Positions 15,083 through 23,162 of a stretch of 64,000 bases of DNA are shown here, piece by piece. Within the stretch, counting starts at the first letter, position 1, and each line of letters opens with the position of its first letter. The notes below the pieces were generated by a model. It was not told the DNA's origin. It saw nothing but the letters and a program-made list of their open reading frames with translations, and made no database searches. A program made the position numbers and the translations under genes. The stretch comes from Mycolicibacter engbaekii (lineage in GTDB: Bacteria; Actinomycetota; Actinomycetes; Mycobacteriales; Mycobacteriaceae): positions 1 to 64,000 of the forward strand of contig NZ_LQOT01000019.1 of the NCBI RefSeq assembly GCF_002101585.1. Direction: 5' to 3'.

Positions 15083-16201
15083 TCACCGGCCAGGTCTGGC
15101 TACTCCATCAGCGCCGACGGTCAGCTCGGGGCAGATGTTCGCTATCGCAGCGTCCACCACCTGGTCTGCGGCTGCAGCTGTGATCTTCATGTGGGCAGCG
15201 ACGTCGTGAACCACGTAATCGGTCGATGTACCGCCGCGCAGCATGATGCAGGTGCCGCGACCGATTTTCAGCAGTGTCGCGTCATCGCCGGGGTAGTGGC
15301 CTCGGACGTTGTTGAGGTAGGCAGCTTCGGCGCGGTTGGGTGGCGGTGGCGTCGGGCCAACGTATGGCACACAGTCGAGGGGATCTTGGCGTGCGCCGCA
15401 GTAGCCGGGGTCCATTGGACCCGGGTCTGCTGAGGCACCTGGCGCTGGTACTACGACCGCTGACGGACGGGTGGTCGCGGGCGCACTGAGTGTCGGCTGG
15501 GCTGAGCTGCGCCGCTGCGGACGTGTGGTCCAGTCGCATACTTGCGTATCGAAGGGGTCAGAGGGGGGCTGGGGGTATTCGCTGAGACCCGCCGAGTTCT
15601 CGATCATGACCATGACCTCGATATTTGCCTCGAACTTGCCCGTGCCAAGAAATCTGTTCTGGCCACCTATATCCACCGCGATCGTGAGGGTGTCACGGTC
15701 CGAGCTGACTGATGGTGCGGGGATGGAATTACCGGCACCTTGGATCAGCGAAACGTCAGCACTCCACTTGTGAATGTCTGTCGCCAAAGGCGACTCGATC
15801 TGCATCCCCTGGTCTTTCGGCAGGTGCTTCGGGTCGATCCAGATGATGTAGGAAACCGACCCAGGAGCCAGAATCGACTTTCCGTACGATCCGGTTATCA
15901 CCTCCGGTTTCGGCGGAACACTCTCTGCGAACTTCAGTTCGAGCAGCAGTAAGGACGAGCCACTCCGACTCAACCTCGCCTCAGTGATTCGCACCCGCTC
16001 AGGAGGCGTCATCGCCGGGTCGCCACCGTCAACGACTCGACAACCCATCGAATGCGGCAGCGAGTCCGACCACCGAGCGCTCTCGGACCCACAGCCTGCG
16101 ACGAGTGATGCAGCAGCTGCGACCGCCACAAAGATCGCCGCGATCCCCGCTTTCGTTCGTGAGGTTTGACCGGCGACGTGCCCAGACCCTCGATCCGCCA
16201 T
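15083..16201 (-). CDS. Lipoprotein with C-terminal DUF732 domain
   Basis: 372 residues. The N-terminus has a signal with lipobox LVAG-Cys37, so it is a predicted membrane-anchored lipoprotein. Residues about 60-230 form a beta-rich domain (RITEARLSRSGSSLLLLELK). Residues 230-290 are Pro/Ala/Thr-rich and likely a flexible spacer. Residues about 292-362 fit DUF732: EAAYLNNVRGHYPGDD, a conserved Cys (GRGTCIMLRGG), and ANICPEL near the end. The ATG follows the preceding gene's TAG with no gap. DUF732 proteins are small exported mycobacterial proteins without known activity. The lipobox plus linker plus DUF732 architecture suggests a display protein. Confidence 0.8.
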   Translation of the reverse strand: MADRGSGHVAGQTSRTKAGIAAIFVAVAAAASLVAGCGSESARWSDSLPHSMGCRVVDGGDPAMTPPERVRITEARLSRSGSSLLLLELKFAESVPPKPEVITGSYGKSILAPGSVSYIIWIDPKHLPKDQGMQIESPLATDIHKWSADVSLIQGAGNSIPAPSVSSDRDTLTIAVDIGGQNRFLGTGKFEANIEVMVMIENSAGLSEYPQPPSDPFDTQVCDWTTRPQRRSSAQPTLSAPATTRPSAVVVPAPGASADPGPMDPGYCGARQDPLDCVPYVGPTPPPPNRAEAAYLNNVRGHYPGDDATLLKIGRGTCIMLRGGTSTDYVVHDVAAHMKITAAAADQVVDAAIANICPELTVGADGVARPGR

Positions 16202-16519
16202 CTAGTGGGGATGTTCGAACTGCAGATTGTCGTACTTCGGACAGTAATGTGCAGCTGATAACGCTACGAAGTTCGCTGCTCGAGCTGGTGCGAAGCCCAT
16301 CTGGGAGACGAATAGCTCGGTGAGAGCATCTGGAGTAACGCCATTATCGAGACCATTGCAGACCTGGTGGGCGTTTCTAATTAAATCAGCAGGAGCCCCG
16401 GTGACCCCTACGCTCTTCAACTTCGCAACGAAATTGTCGTCATTGTTATCGGCATGAGCGGTGCCAACCGATAACAAGGCCATGAATGTGGCCATGGCCG
16501 AAATTGTAAGTCTTCTCAT
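16202..16519 (-). CDS. Secreted DUF732 protein
   Basis: 105 residues. Signal peptide MRRLTISAMATFMALLSVG with AHA cleavage near residue 23. The mature part is one DUF732 domain: NFVAKLKSVGVTG, Cys in AHQVCNGLDNG, and a second Cys in LSAAHYCPKY, which probably form a disulphide outside the cell. AGAAGGGAA precedes the ATG. It is immediately upstream of the DUF732 lipoprotein on the same strand. The family is mycobacterial and of unknown function. Confidence 0.85.
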   Translation of the reverse strand: MRRLTISAMATFMALLSVGTAHADNNDDNFVAKLKSVGVTGAPADLIRNAHQVCNGLDNGVTPDALTELFVSQMGFAPARAANFVALSAAHYCPKYDNLQFEHPH

Positions 16520-16649
16520 GTTGTTCCCTTCTGTGGTGGTATGAATGCTTACGGACGCAATATGCGATCAGTGGCGGAGAGGTGAGCTCGTCTCGTCGTC
16601 GTCATACGGAACGGTCAGACGGGCAGTGCACTTCACAATCGGATTACTG

Positions 16650-17171
16650 CTAGCTGTCGGACCGTGAACCGATTGAGGATCGCTCAAGAACAAATGCCGT
16701 CACGGCGACAGCAACGAGAACCAGAGTTAATGCACAGGCGAACAGCAACCCCATCCCGATAGATAGATGTGCACGCCCGCCATGCGGATTTGCTACCGAG
16801 GTAAGGTCCATGGCCTGCATCAGGCAGAGGAGGAAACTGATGCCGCCGCCGATGGCTGCGGTCAGCGCTGCCGGTGTTCTCCACCCTGTCCACAGAAAAG
16901 CACAACCGGACGCAACGGCCACCAAGCCCACGATGAGGACCCACATTCCGGGATTAGTGCCCGCGTAGGAGTCCGTCATCCTCCCAAATGTTGTAGAGGT
17001 CTCTCCGATGCCAGGAATTGAGTACGTGAAGTCAGGAGTTACAGCATGGACCCACTCTAGAAAGCTTGAAAGAACAAGAGCGCCCCCAGTGACTAGAACT
17101 GCTAACCCAGCGATCCAACGTGGACTTCCACGTTCCACCAATCCTGCGCTCGCGTTCGCATCGGTTGTCAC
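16650..17171 (-). CDS. Four-TM membrane protein of element 2
   Basis: 173 residues from GTG 17171, which has a strong GGAGGTAGG site. Four hydrophobic segments are visible (about 22-40, 74-92, 98-116, 137-160). The loop between TM1 and TM2 (PDFTYSIPGIGETSTT) is polar and predicted outside. First gene of the cassette 17171-13626 with DUF732 proteins and the kinase. Similar small mycobacterial membrane proteins exist, but no function is recognised. Confidence 0.75.
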   Translation of the reverse strand: MTTDANASAGLVERGSPRWIAGLAVLVTGGALVLSSFLEWVHAVTPDFTYSIPGIGETSTTFGRMTDSYAGTNPGMWVLIVGLVAVASGCAFLWTGWRTPAALTAAIGGGISFLLCLMQAMDLTSVANPHGGRAHLSIGMGLLFACALTLVLVAVAVTAFVLERSSIGSRSDS

Positions 17172-17661
17172 GGCCTACCTCCGGGGTGTGGTGTTGTGAG
17201 CAGGTTAACAGGGAGTCGTTTGTCGTAAACGACAGTCCGGAGTTTCGGAACGGGGTGTAGTCATCCAGGCCGTGGCGCTCCTGGTCGGAGGTCTCCCGCT
17301 GCTTCCCGGTGACGATTGCCGCGATCGCACTCGGTGCTCGTGCCCAAGCGAGATGCACGGGTAGCGCTGCCGCTAGTGGCCCGGACCTGCTCGGCGGCCC
17401 TCCCCAAGCGCCTGGGCGGGGGAGAAGTTGGCCTGGTCGCGGCCACCAGCATTCCGACGTGGCAGCGACCAGGAGCCGCTCGAGGGACACATCTTGGACC
17501 ACTTGGGCCCCTGTGGATCATGGGCGTTCATGCGGTCGAGGTGCTCGTTGTCGGCACGAAGCTTGGCCAGGTGTTCTGGGTCGGTGGTGGCGGGCCAGCG
17601 GCTACTTCCTCGGGCGCGGCGCACGCGGCCTGCTCGCGGGCGGCCAGGATGCGGCGCACGG
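17172..17661 (-). other. 490 bases with only decayed coding sequence
   Basis: The minus strand shows protein-like pieces in two frames: TVRRILAAREQAACAAPEEV, then in another frame TDPEHLAKLRADNEHLDRMN, joined if one frameshift is allowed near 17600. This looks like the end of a helical gene that has lost its frame. No intact gene, RNA or mobile sequence was seen. Confidence 0.35.
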
Positions 17662-17811
17662 TCAGTAGTCCACGGTCACCGGTCGGCTGTCCCCACGCTC
17701 CCGACGACGAAGCCGCTCGGCCTCGACCCAGCGACTCGCGGCGGTGGCGCGGGATTCGTGCCACTCCTTGACCGGCTGCGGCTCGCCGATCCAGCCGCGT
17801 TCAGCGCTCAT
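17662..17811 (-). CDS. Small hypothetical protein
   Basis: A 49-codon frame with ATG at 17811 preceded by TAGGAG at a normal distance, stopping at 17662. The product is Arg/Glu-rich and helical (ATAASRWVEAERLRRRERG). It starts 12 bases after the neighbouring small gene on the same strand. I do not recognise it. Its good ribosome-binding site and position suggest a real but minor gene, perhaps part of the decayed operon that continues downstream. Confidence 0.4.
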   Translation of the reverse strand: MSAERGWIGEPQPVKEWHESRATAASRWVEAERLRRRERGDSRPVTVDY

Positions 17812-17823
17812 CGGCTTCGGCTC

Positions 17824-17988
17824 CTAATCGGAGGGGTGGGGGTTGTTCACCAGGTCGCGCAGGCGCTGCTCCTCGACGACCTTGGCCAGACGCTCCTGGC
17901 GGAGTCGCTCTAAGTGGTCCCATTTGTGCTTCAGGGCCTCGTCGGGGACGGGAACGTAGGTCACTCGACCACGGTTAATATCCACCAT
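17824..17988 (-). CDS. Small helical protein
   Basis: 54 residues from ATG 17988 (MVDINRGRV); an in-frame ATG at 18012 would add 8 residues. The second half is a strongly charged helix (WDHLERLRQERLAKVVEEQR). Overlaps the end of a longer but doubtful minus-strand frame upstream. Probable right-end gene of element 2 with unknown function. Confidence 0.45.
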   Translation of the reverse strand: MVDINRGRVTYVPVPDEALKHKWDHLERLRQERLAKVVEEQRLRDLVNNPHPSD

Positions 17989-18582
17989 TCTCCAGCATCC
18001 TTCGCAGCTCATGAGGCCCTTTCAGGATACCGACGTGTGCCGACAGCATCTTGATCAGCGAGTGAGCCAGGCGGTCGGAACCCGCCGTCCTGAGCCAGTT
18101 GATGGCGGTTGACCGCGCTCCCGGCGCTTGGATGATCCCCACGACGATCGATTCCGCCAGGTACCACGGTCTTTTCGACCTCAGGCTGGGCGTGAAGCCG
18201 TGGAACGTCCACCCGACCGGTCTTCCGATGCAGGTCAGCGATGGTCGGGCCACGCACAACATTGCCGGGTCATCCTGTAGTCGGCCCATAGTTGGGTGCC
18301 ACCAAGCCGCACGGGCGGGACAAAGCACGGTACAAAATGTGATCAAGAGCGTGTCGAGGTGCCCGGGCGAACCCGCACTAGCCGTTGGCCGATCTGGCCA
18401 GCCCCCTCGCGGGTCGTCAACCCACGCCGCCGGGATGCAGCCCCCAGTCCGCAGCCAGTCCGCAGGAGGATTCAACACCGCCGTTTTTCAATCAAACCCA
18501 TCAACGCATCCGCGCAGGTCGGAATACACGAGCGGTAAACTCATCAAAGCGGGTCAAAGCCGTAAACGCCAGGTACAGCGCT
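17989..18582. other. About 590 bases at the right end of element 2 without a convincing gene
   Basis: A minus-strand frame 17975-18478 is open, and its last 40 residues (RLAHSLIKMLSAHVG, HELRRMLENGGY) look protein-like, but the rest does not. It may be a gene fragment. The arm-type repeats at 18445-18465 are the only feature I can support well in this stretch. Confidence 0.4.
18445..18465 (+). promoter_or_regulatory. Paired 10-bp repeats, likely integrase arm sites (right)
   Basis: cagtccgcag at 18445-18454 and 18456-18465, separated by one base, 117 bases inside attR. Same sequence, spacing and orientation as the pair at 5328-5348. In the excised circle the two pairs would flank the core on either side, as P and P' arms. 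Confidence 0.7.
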
Positions 18583-18625
18583 CTTTTAATCCGCAGGTCG
18601 CAGGTTCGAGCCCTGCTGGGGGCAC
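18583..18625 (+). repeat. attR core, 43-bp direct repeat of tRNA-Lys 3' half
   Basis: Exact copy of 5228-5270. It lacks the 5' half of the tRNA, so it cannot make a tRNA. It marks the right end of element 2; ordinary chromosomal genes resume 52 bases later. Confidence 0.95.
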
Positions 18626-18677
18626 CACACCAAGTTCGGACGCTCGCTTTGTCGCGCCCCACAGGCTGTGACCCGTT

Positions 18678-19592
18678 TCATACCGACGGCTCGTCGAGCA
18701 CGGCGCTCAGATAGGTCAAGTCGTCAAAGGCGATCGCCAGTTCGTCGTCCCCGTACTCCAGGCCGCACTCGGCGTAGAGCTCGCGCACCTGGCGGCCCGT
18801 GACCGTCCAGCCGGCGGCGGTCAGGTACTCCACGATGTGGTTGCGTTCGCCGTGGTAGATCAGATCGCCGATCTCCACCTGGAATCCCAGCGCCGACATC
18901 TTCTCCCGGTGGGCGCGCCACTCGGGGCCGGCGAACACCGAGGTGTCGCCGATGAACTCGCACGCCACCCGGCTGCCCGGTGCGCTCAGCGACTTGATGG
19001 TGTCGAACAGGGCATCCTGGGCCTCGGGCTGCAGGTAGATCAGCAGGCCCTCCGCGCTCCACACGGTGGGCGCCTGCGGGTCGAAACCGGCGGCCCGCAA
19101 CGCGGTCGGCCAGTCGTCGCGCAGGTCGATGGCGACGGTGCGGCGCTGCGCGGTCGGCTGGGCGCCCAAGTCGCCCAAGGTGCGGGTCTTGAAGTCGATG
19201 ACCTCGGGCAGGTCGACCTCATAGACCACGGTGCCGGCCGGCCAGTCCAGCCGGTAGGCCCGGGAGTCCAGGCCGGAGGCGAGGATCACCGCCTGGCGGA
19301 TGCCGCTGCGCGCCGCCGACAGGAAGTGATCGTCGAAGAACCGGGTCCGCACGCCCATGCCGTGCGCCACCGCGACCGGGTCGTAGTCGCCGCCTTCGAC
19401 CACGGGAATATCGCCGTCGACCATCCGGGTGAAGAAGTCGATGCCCACGGCTCGCACCAGCGGCGCCGCCCAGGGGTCGTCGATCAGCTTGTCCGGCCCC
19501 GCGGTGGCCAGGGCACGCTGCGCGGCCACCATGGTCGCGGTGGCCCCCACACTGGTGGCCAGGTCCCAGCTGTCACTGTCGGTGCGCGTCAT
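18678..19592 (-). CDS. SAM-dependent methyltransferase, mycobacterial TIGR00027/LCM-like family
   Basis: 304 residues, the usual length. Family features: [20 protein letters not shown] at the N-terminus, the DDPWAAPLV motif (38-46), the SAM-binding loop in [14 protein letters not shown] (about 102-115), the acidic [11 protein letters not shown], and [13 protein letters not shown]. It belongs to the large paralogous set of putative O-methyltransferases in mycobacteria, whose substrates are unknown. It is the first chromosomal gene right of element 2, so it was probably the neighbour of tRNA-Lys before insertion. Confidence 0.9.
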   Translation of the reverse strand: MTRTDSDSWDLATSVGATATMVAAQRALATAGPDKLIDDPWAAPLVRAVGIDFFTRMVDGDIPVVEGGDYDPVAVAHGMGVRTRFFDDHFLSAARSGIRQAVILASGLDSRAYRLDWPAGTVVYEVDLPEVIDFKTRTLGDLGAQPTAQRRTVAIDLRDDWPTALRAAGFDPQAPTVWSAEGLLIYLQPEAQDALFDTIKSLSAPGSRVACEFIGDTSVFAGPEWRAHREKMSALGFQVEIGDLIYHGERNHIVEYLTAAGWTVTGRQVRELYAECGLEYGDDELAIAFDDLTYLSAVLDEPSV

Positions 19593-19627
19593 CGATGCCT
19601 CTCTCGAACTCCAGTTATCTAGCTAGG

Positions 19628-20959
19628 CTACCGACCGTCGTGCACCACAGCACCGGCGACGATGGTCACAGCCACCAGACCGGCGTCGAGGGTCAGCGGA
19701 TCGCCGTCGAGCAGGCACAGGTCCCCGGGTTCGCCGGCTGCCACAGCGCGCGCGGTCGCGGGCCGGTCGGCGCGGCCGGTGAACCCGTGCAGGGCGGCGC
19801 TCGCCGAGATCCGCTCCCCCGGTCCCAGCACGGCGCCGCCGGGGGTGCGCCGGTGCACCGCGGCGCGCATGGCCGCCCAGGGGTCGCTGTCGCCGAAGGG
19901 CGCGTCGGTGGACAACACCACCGGTATCGCGTTGCGCCGCAACGACGCAACCCGCCAGAGCTCATGGTGGCGGTCGGGTTCGACGTCTGTGAGGTAGTGG
20001 TCGCCGCGCTCGGCGACGAAGTTGGGCTGGGTGACGACGGTGATCCCGAGTGCGGCCAGGTCGGCCAGCCGATCGTCGGGCACCACCGCCGCGTGTTCGA
20101 TCCGGTCATCGAGGTGCGTACCGGCGGCCTGCCAGGCGGCGATCGCGACGGCGAGCTGGGCGTCGGTGACGCAGTGCACCGCCACGCCATGCCGGCGGGC
20201 ATGGGTGTCGCACATCAGCGCGATGAGCGCGTCCAAGTCCAGGCGCTCGTCGTCGAGGATGACCTTCATCGGCCCGAGGGTGACCTCGGCGGGCGTGGCG
20301 GTGCCGGCCGGCGCCAAGCAGTGCAGTCGCTGCAGCAGGTCGCCGCGGCTGCGTGCCGCGGCGAAGGCGGCGATGTCGGCGTCGGTGTGCCCCGGGGTGG
20401 CCTCGGTGATTCCGGTGACGCCGCGCGCCGCCAGCTCTCGGCTCAACCGCGCCAGGGCGGGTTCGCGCGGTGGCAGCCGGGGCGTCGGATCGCCGTGAGC
20501 CCGCAGCAGCCGGCCGTCGGGGTGGCCGGTCATTCCGGCGCGAGCCAGACCGGCCGAGTTGAGCACCCACAGCGCGCCGCTGCGGTGCGCCACCCGAACC
20601 GGTACGTGCGGGCAGTACCGGTCTAGCAGCTGCGCGGTCAGCTCCCCGGCCACCGACTCGTGATAGCCGTAGGCCCGCACCCAGCCGTCCCGCCCGGGTC
20701 GCGCGGCGGCCAGCGCCGCCGCCAACTCCGCCTGGTTGTGCACCTGCGGCGGGCCCAGGCGCACCGAATCCAGCGCTGCTGCCGCCGATCGCAGGTGCAC
20801 GTGGTGGTCGTGCAGGCCGGGAATCACCGTGGCGCCCCGGGCGTCGAGGAACTCTTCGCCGCGTCGCGCCGGCAATGCCGGGGCGACCTGCTCGATGGTG
20901 TCGCCGAGCCGGATGTCGACCGGCGTCCCGTCGGGCAGCACGGCCCGCTGGATCAGCAC
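19628..20959 (-). CDS. Amidohydrolase (YtcJ-like, Amidohydrolase_3)
   Basis: 443 residues from GTG 20959. Metal-binding DHHVHLR (about 51-57) after VIPGLH, the central AVHCVTD and RIEHAAVV motifs, and the catalytic Asp in VLSTDAPFGDSDPW, all in the order of composite-domain hydrolases. The C-terminal GDLCLLDGDPL closes the small beta domain. It hydrolyses an unknown amide or ester-like substrate in the cytosol. It overlaps the upstream CoA-transferase by 7 bases and ends a leftward operon with that gene and the hydratase at 22110. Confidence 0.85.
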   Translation of the reverse strand: MLIQRAVLPDGTPVDIRLGDTIEQVAPALPARRGEEFLDARGATVIPGLHDHHVHLRSAAAALDSVRLGPPQVHNQAELAAALAAARPGRDGWVRAYGYHESVAGELTAQLLDRYCPHVPVRVAHRSGALWVLNSAGLARAGMTGHPDGRLLRAHGDPTPRLPPREPALARLSRELAARGVTGITEATPGHTDADIAAFAAARSRGDLLQRLHCLAPAGTATPAEVTLGPMKVILDDERLDLDALIALMCDTHARRHGVAVHCVTDAQLAVAIAAWQAAGTHLDDRIEHAAVVPDDRLADLAALGITVVTQPNFVAERGDHYLTDVEPDRHHELWRVASLRRNAIPVVLSTDAPFGDSDPWAAMRAAVHRRTPGGAVLGPGERISASAALHGFTGRADRPATARAVAAGEPGDLCLLDGDPLTLDAGLVAVTIVAGAVVHDGR

Positions 20960-22113
20960 CGCGCCGCCACTAGGTCACCGATTCGGGCGTTGTCGGCCCC
21001 CAGCGCCGGCCCGGTGCCCTCAATCCGGGGGGATGGCGGTGGCCGCACCGGTGCCTCACCGGCAGAGAGACACGTCGGCAGTGCGGCGTATCCGGCGGCG
21101 ACGGCGGACAGAGCCAGCGTGATCACCTCGCCGCCACCGCGGGCCAGCGCGTCGACGACGTGCACCGCCGCCTCGATGCCCGTCAACGGGTCGGCGATCG
21201 CATCGGCGCAGAACACCGGGCCGCCCCGGCCGTCGCTGCCCACCAGGCCGCCGGCGACCGCCGCGTCATCGCCGAAGCCCGGATAGCCGGCCCGGGGGCC
21301 GTGCGCGGTGATCTGCAGCCACACCCGGCCGGGCCGGCCCACGACGTCGGAGGGCCCCAACCCGCGGCGGGCCAGCGCGGCCGGGCGCGAGCCTTCCAGC
21401 ACCACGTCGGCGGCTGCCAGCAGCTGGGCCAGGGTCTGCGAGTCGCGGTCGAAATCCAGCGAGCAGGAAAGCTTTCCGGCGTTCATCCAGTCGAAGAACG
21501 CGCTGGGACCGTGCCGGGTGCCGTCCGGGCGGGACGGGCTTTCCACCTTGACCACCGTCGCGCCGGCCTGCGCCAGCAGGCGACCGCAGAGCGGCCCGGC
21601 CCACAGTGCGGTGAGGTCGACCACCAGTACGCCGCGCACCCCGCGACCGGGACCCGCCACACCGGCCCGGCGGATCACCGGGGTACCGGCAGCGGTCTCG
21701 CCCAGTGCGGCGGCAGGCAGGTCGAGCAGCCGGGCCCGCTCCACGGCCTCGCTCACCGACCGCCGAGCCGCCCACGCGGCGATGGCATCCCAGGGCTGCG
21801 CGCCGTCGGATTCGATCAACGCGGGCACGGTGTCGATGTCGTCGGGCCGGGACAGCGTCAGCGCCCACCAGCCGTCCGCCGCGGCCAGCAGGCGCGACGC
21901 TCCTCCCGCGGAGATGCGCCCGGCCCGCGTGAAGCCGAGCAGCCCGGCACGTCCGGCCAGCAACTGCCCGGCGTCGGCCGCCACCCCCGTCGCGGCGGTG
22001 AAGCGAGCCAACCGCTGCCCGCAGTGCTGCAGCACCGCGGCCCGGGAGAAGTCCGCGGCACCGTCGGGTCGTCCGGTCAGCCAGGCCAAGCCCGACGCGC
22101 CCCAGGCCTTCAC
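20953..22113 (-). CDS. Family III CoA-transferase (CaiB/BaiF)
   Basis: 386 residues from GTG 22113, which overlaps the hydratase stop (GTGA); longer upstream starts lie inside the hydratase. The first about 165 residues look like a degenerate partial CaiB repeat. A more canonical core follows: GVLVVDLTALWAGPLCGRLL, GATVVKVESPSRPDG, and a DADVVLEGSRPAAL-like segment. Family III enzymes move CoA between acids or racemise 2-methylacyl-CoAs. The usual catalytic Asp region is not obvious here, so activity is uncertain. Operon with hydratase upstream and amidohydrolase downstream. Confidence 0.75.
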   Translation of the reverse strand: MKAWGASGLAWLTGRPDGAADFSRAAVLQHCGQRLARFTAATGVAADAGQLLAGRAGLLGFTRAGRISAGGASRLLAAADGWWALTLSRPDDIDTVPALIESDGAQPWDAIAAWAARRSVSEAVERARLLDLPAAALGETAAGTPVIRRAGVAGPGRGVRGVLVVDLTALWAGPLCGRLLAQAGATVVKVESPSRPDGTRHGPSAFFDWMNAGKLSCSLDFDRDSQTLAQLLAAADVVLEGSRPAALARRGLGPSDVVGRPGRVWLQITAHGPRAGYPGFGDDAAVAGGLVGSDGRGGPVFCADAIADPLTGIEAAVHVVDALARGGGEVITLALSAVAAGYAALPTCLSAGEAPVRPPPSPRIEGTGPALGADNARIGDLVAARC

Positions 22114-23066
22114 GGCACCGGGGCGATCTCGTCGACCAGGCCCCACCGCAGCGCCGTCTGCGCGTCGATGGTGCGGCCCGACAGGATGAGGTAGGCGGTG
22201 CGCCACCGGCCGATGCGCCGCGTCACGCTGACCGTGCCGCCGGCGCCGGGAATCAGCCCCAGGTTCAGCTCGGGCAGGCCCAGCACGGTGTCGGGGTCCG
22301 CCCGCACCCGCCCGCAGAAAGCAGCCATCTCCAGACCGCTGCCCAGCACCCGGCCGTGGATCTCGGCGCGGCAGCGGGCGCCGAGCCGGCCGGTCAGCGC
22401 GTCGAGGGCCCGCGCGGGGCTGTGCCGGGTGCGGGCCAGGTGCGCGCTGGGCACATCGGTGAAACCGCCGAACTCGGCGAGGTCGCCGCCGCTGCAGAAG
22501 GACGGCCCGACGCCGCTGAGCACCACCTCGTCGATCGCGGGGTCGGCGGCGGCGACGGCGAGCCCGTCGAGGAGCACCGCCCGGGTCGCGTTGTCGAAGG
22601 CGTTATGGCGCTGCGGCCGGTTGAAGCGCAGCCGCAGGGTGTCGCCGTCGCGGTCGAGCAGCATCGGCTCGGCGGTCTGCGGCGCATCGGCGGGCCCGCG
22701 CGCGGCCACCCAGTCGGCGAACTCCGGGCCGGCTTGCAGCACCGAGTAGGCCAGGGATTCGGTGATGAGCCCGGCCGAGGCCGGTGCGGCGGGATCCACC
22801 GCGCGCAGCACGTCGTCGCAGATGGCCGCGGCGTGCGGCCGACGCCGGCAGCGGTCGGCGATCTCGGTGAGCGCTTCGGGCACCGAGGCGACGGTGATGA
22901 CCCGGCGGTCGGCGGTGTCGGTCTCGGAGAGGGTGAAAGTGGCCCGCTCCAGCCAGCGTTGGGCGTGGGTGGTGCCCAGCCGGGTGCCGGTCGCAACGAT
23001 GATCTCGGCGCCGGGCTCGGCGTCGAGCTCGTCTTCGGATACGTCGAGGTCAACCGTGCGGATCAT
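22110..23066 (-). CDS. Enoyl-CoA hydratase/isomerase family protein
   Basis: 318 residues from ATG 23066. The first about 130 residues are a non-crotonase extension (EIIVATGTRLGTTHAQRWLE). The crotonase fold follows: RLRFNRPQRHNAFD, oxyanion-hole residues in VGPSFCSGGDLAEFGG, CRAEIHGRVLGSGLEMAAFC, and LGLPELNLGLIPGAGGT with the Glu typical of hydratases. It should hydrate or isomerise a CoA-linked enoyl chain. Divergent from the ligase at 23163 across a short region holding a palindrome (23132-23150). The frame continues far upstream on paper, but that is antisense to the ligase. Confidence 0.85.
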   Translation of the reverse strand: MIRTVDLDVSEDELDAEPGAEIIVATGTRLGTTHAQRWLERATFTLSETDTADRRVITVASVPEALTEIADRCRRRPHAAAICDDVLRAVDPAAPASAGLITESLAYSVLQAGPEFADWVAARGPADAPQTAEPMLLDRDGDTLRLRFNRPQRHNAFDNATRAVLLDGLAVAAADPAIDEVVLSGVGPSFCSGGDLAEFGGFTDVPSAHLARTRHSPARALDALTGRLGARCRAEIHGRVLGSGLEMAAFCGRVRADPDTVLGLPELNLGLIPGAGGTVSVTRRIGRWRTAYLILSGRTIDAQTALRWGLVDEIAPVP

Positions 23067-23131
23067 CTCGCGCGTCAGCCTACCCAGCACCGGATCGCCG
23101 CCCGCCGGTATGACATCTCGACTTCCGCAAA

Positions 23132-23150
23132 ATGATAATGTCGTTCTCAT
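23132..23150. promoter_or_regulatory. Operator-like palindrome, shared motif (site 1)
   Basis: ATGATAA-5 bases-TTCTCAT, an inverted repeat with 6 of 7 matching arms, in the 96-bp gap between the divergent hydratase (22110) and ligase (23163). The same half-sites and spacing occur at 32435 and 49088. TetR-type operators look like this. Confidence 0.6.
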
Positions 23151-23162
23151 GAGGGCTGAGCC

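Larger units (their letters stand above)
5228..18625. mobile_element. Integrative element 2 in tRNA-Lys (13.4 kb)
   Basis: Ends are defined by a 43-bp perfect direct repeat containing the 3' part of tRNA-Lys (5228-5270 and 18583-18625). The integrase is the first gene inside the tRNA-proximal end and points inward; excisionase follows. Paired 10-bp repeats lie inside both ends. Cargo includes a polymerase-like protein, truncated type ISP nuclease/helicase, serine recombinase, and a kinase/DUF732 cassette. There are no capsid, portal, terminase or FtsK-like transfer genes, so it is either a satellite-like or integrative-plasmid-like island needing a helper, or a partly deleted element. Confidence 0.9.

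Noticed and set aside
17975-18478. 167-codon minus-strand frame
   Set aside because: Only the last 40 residues look protein-like; kept as a remark, not as a gene.
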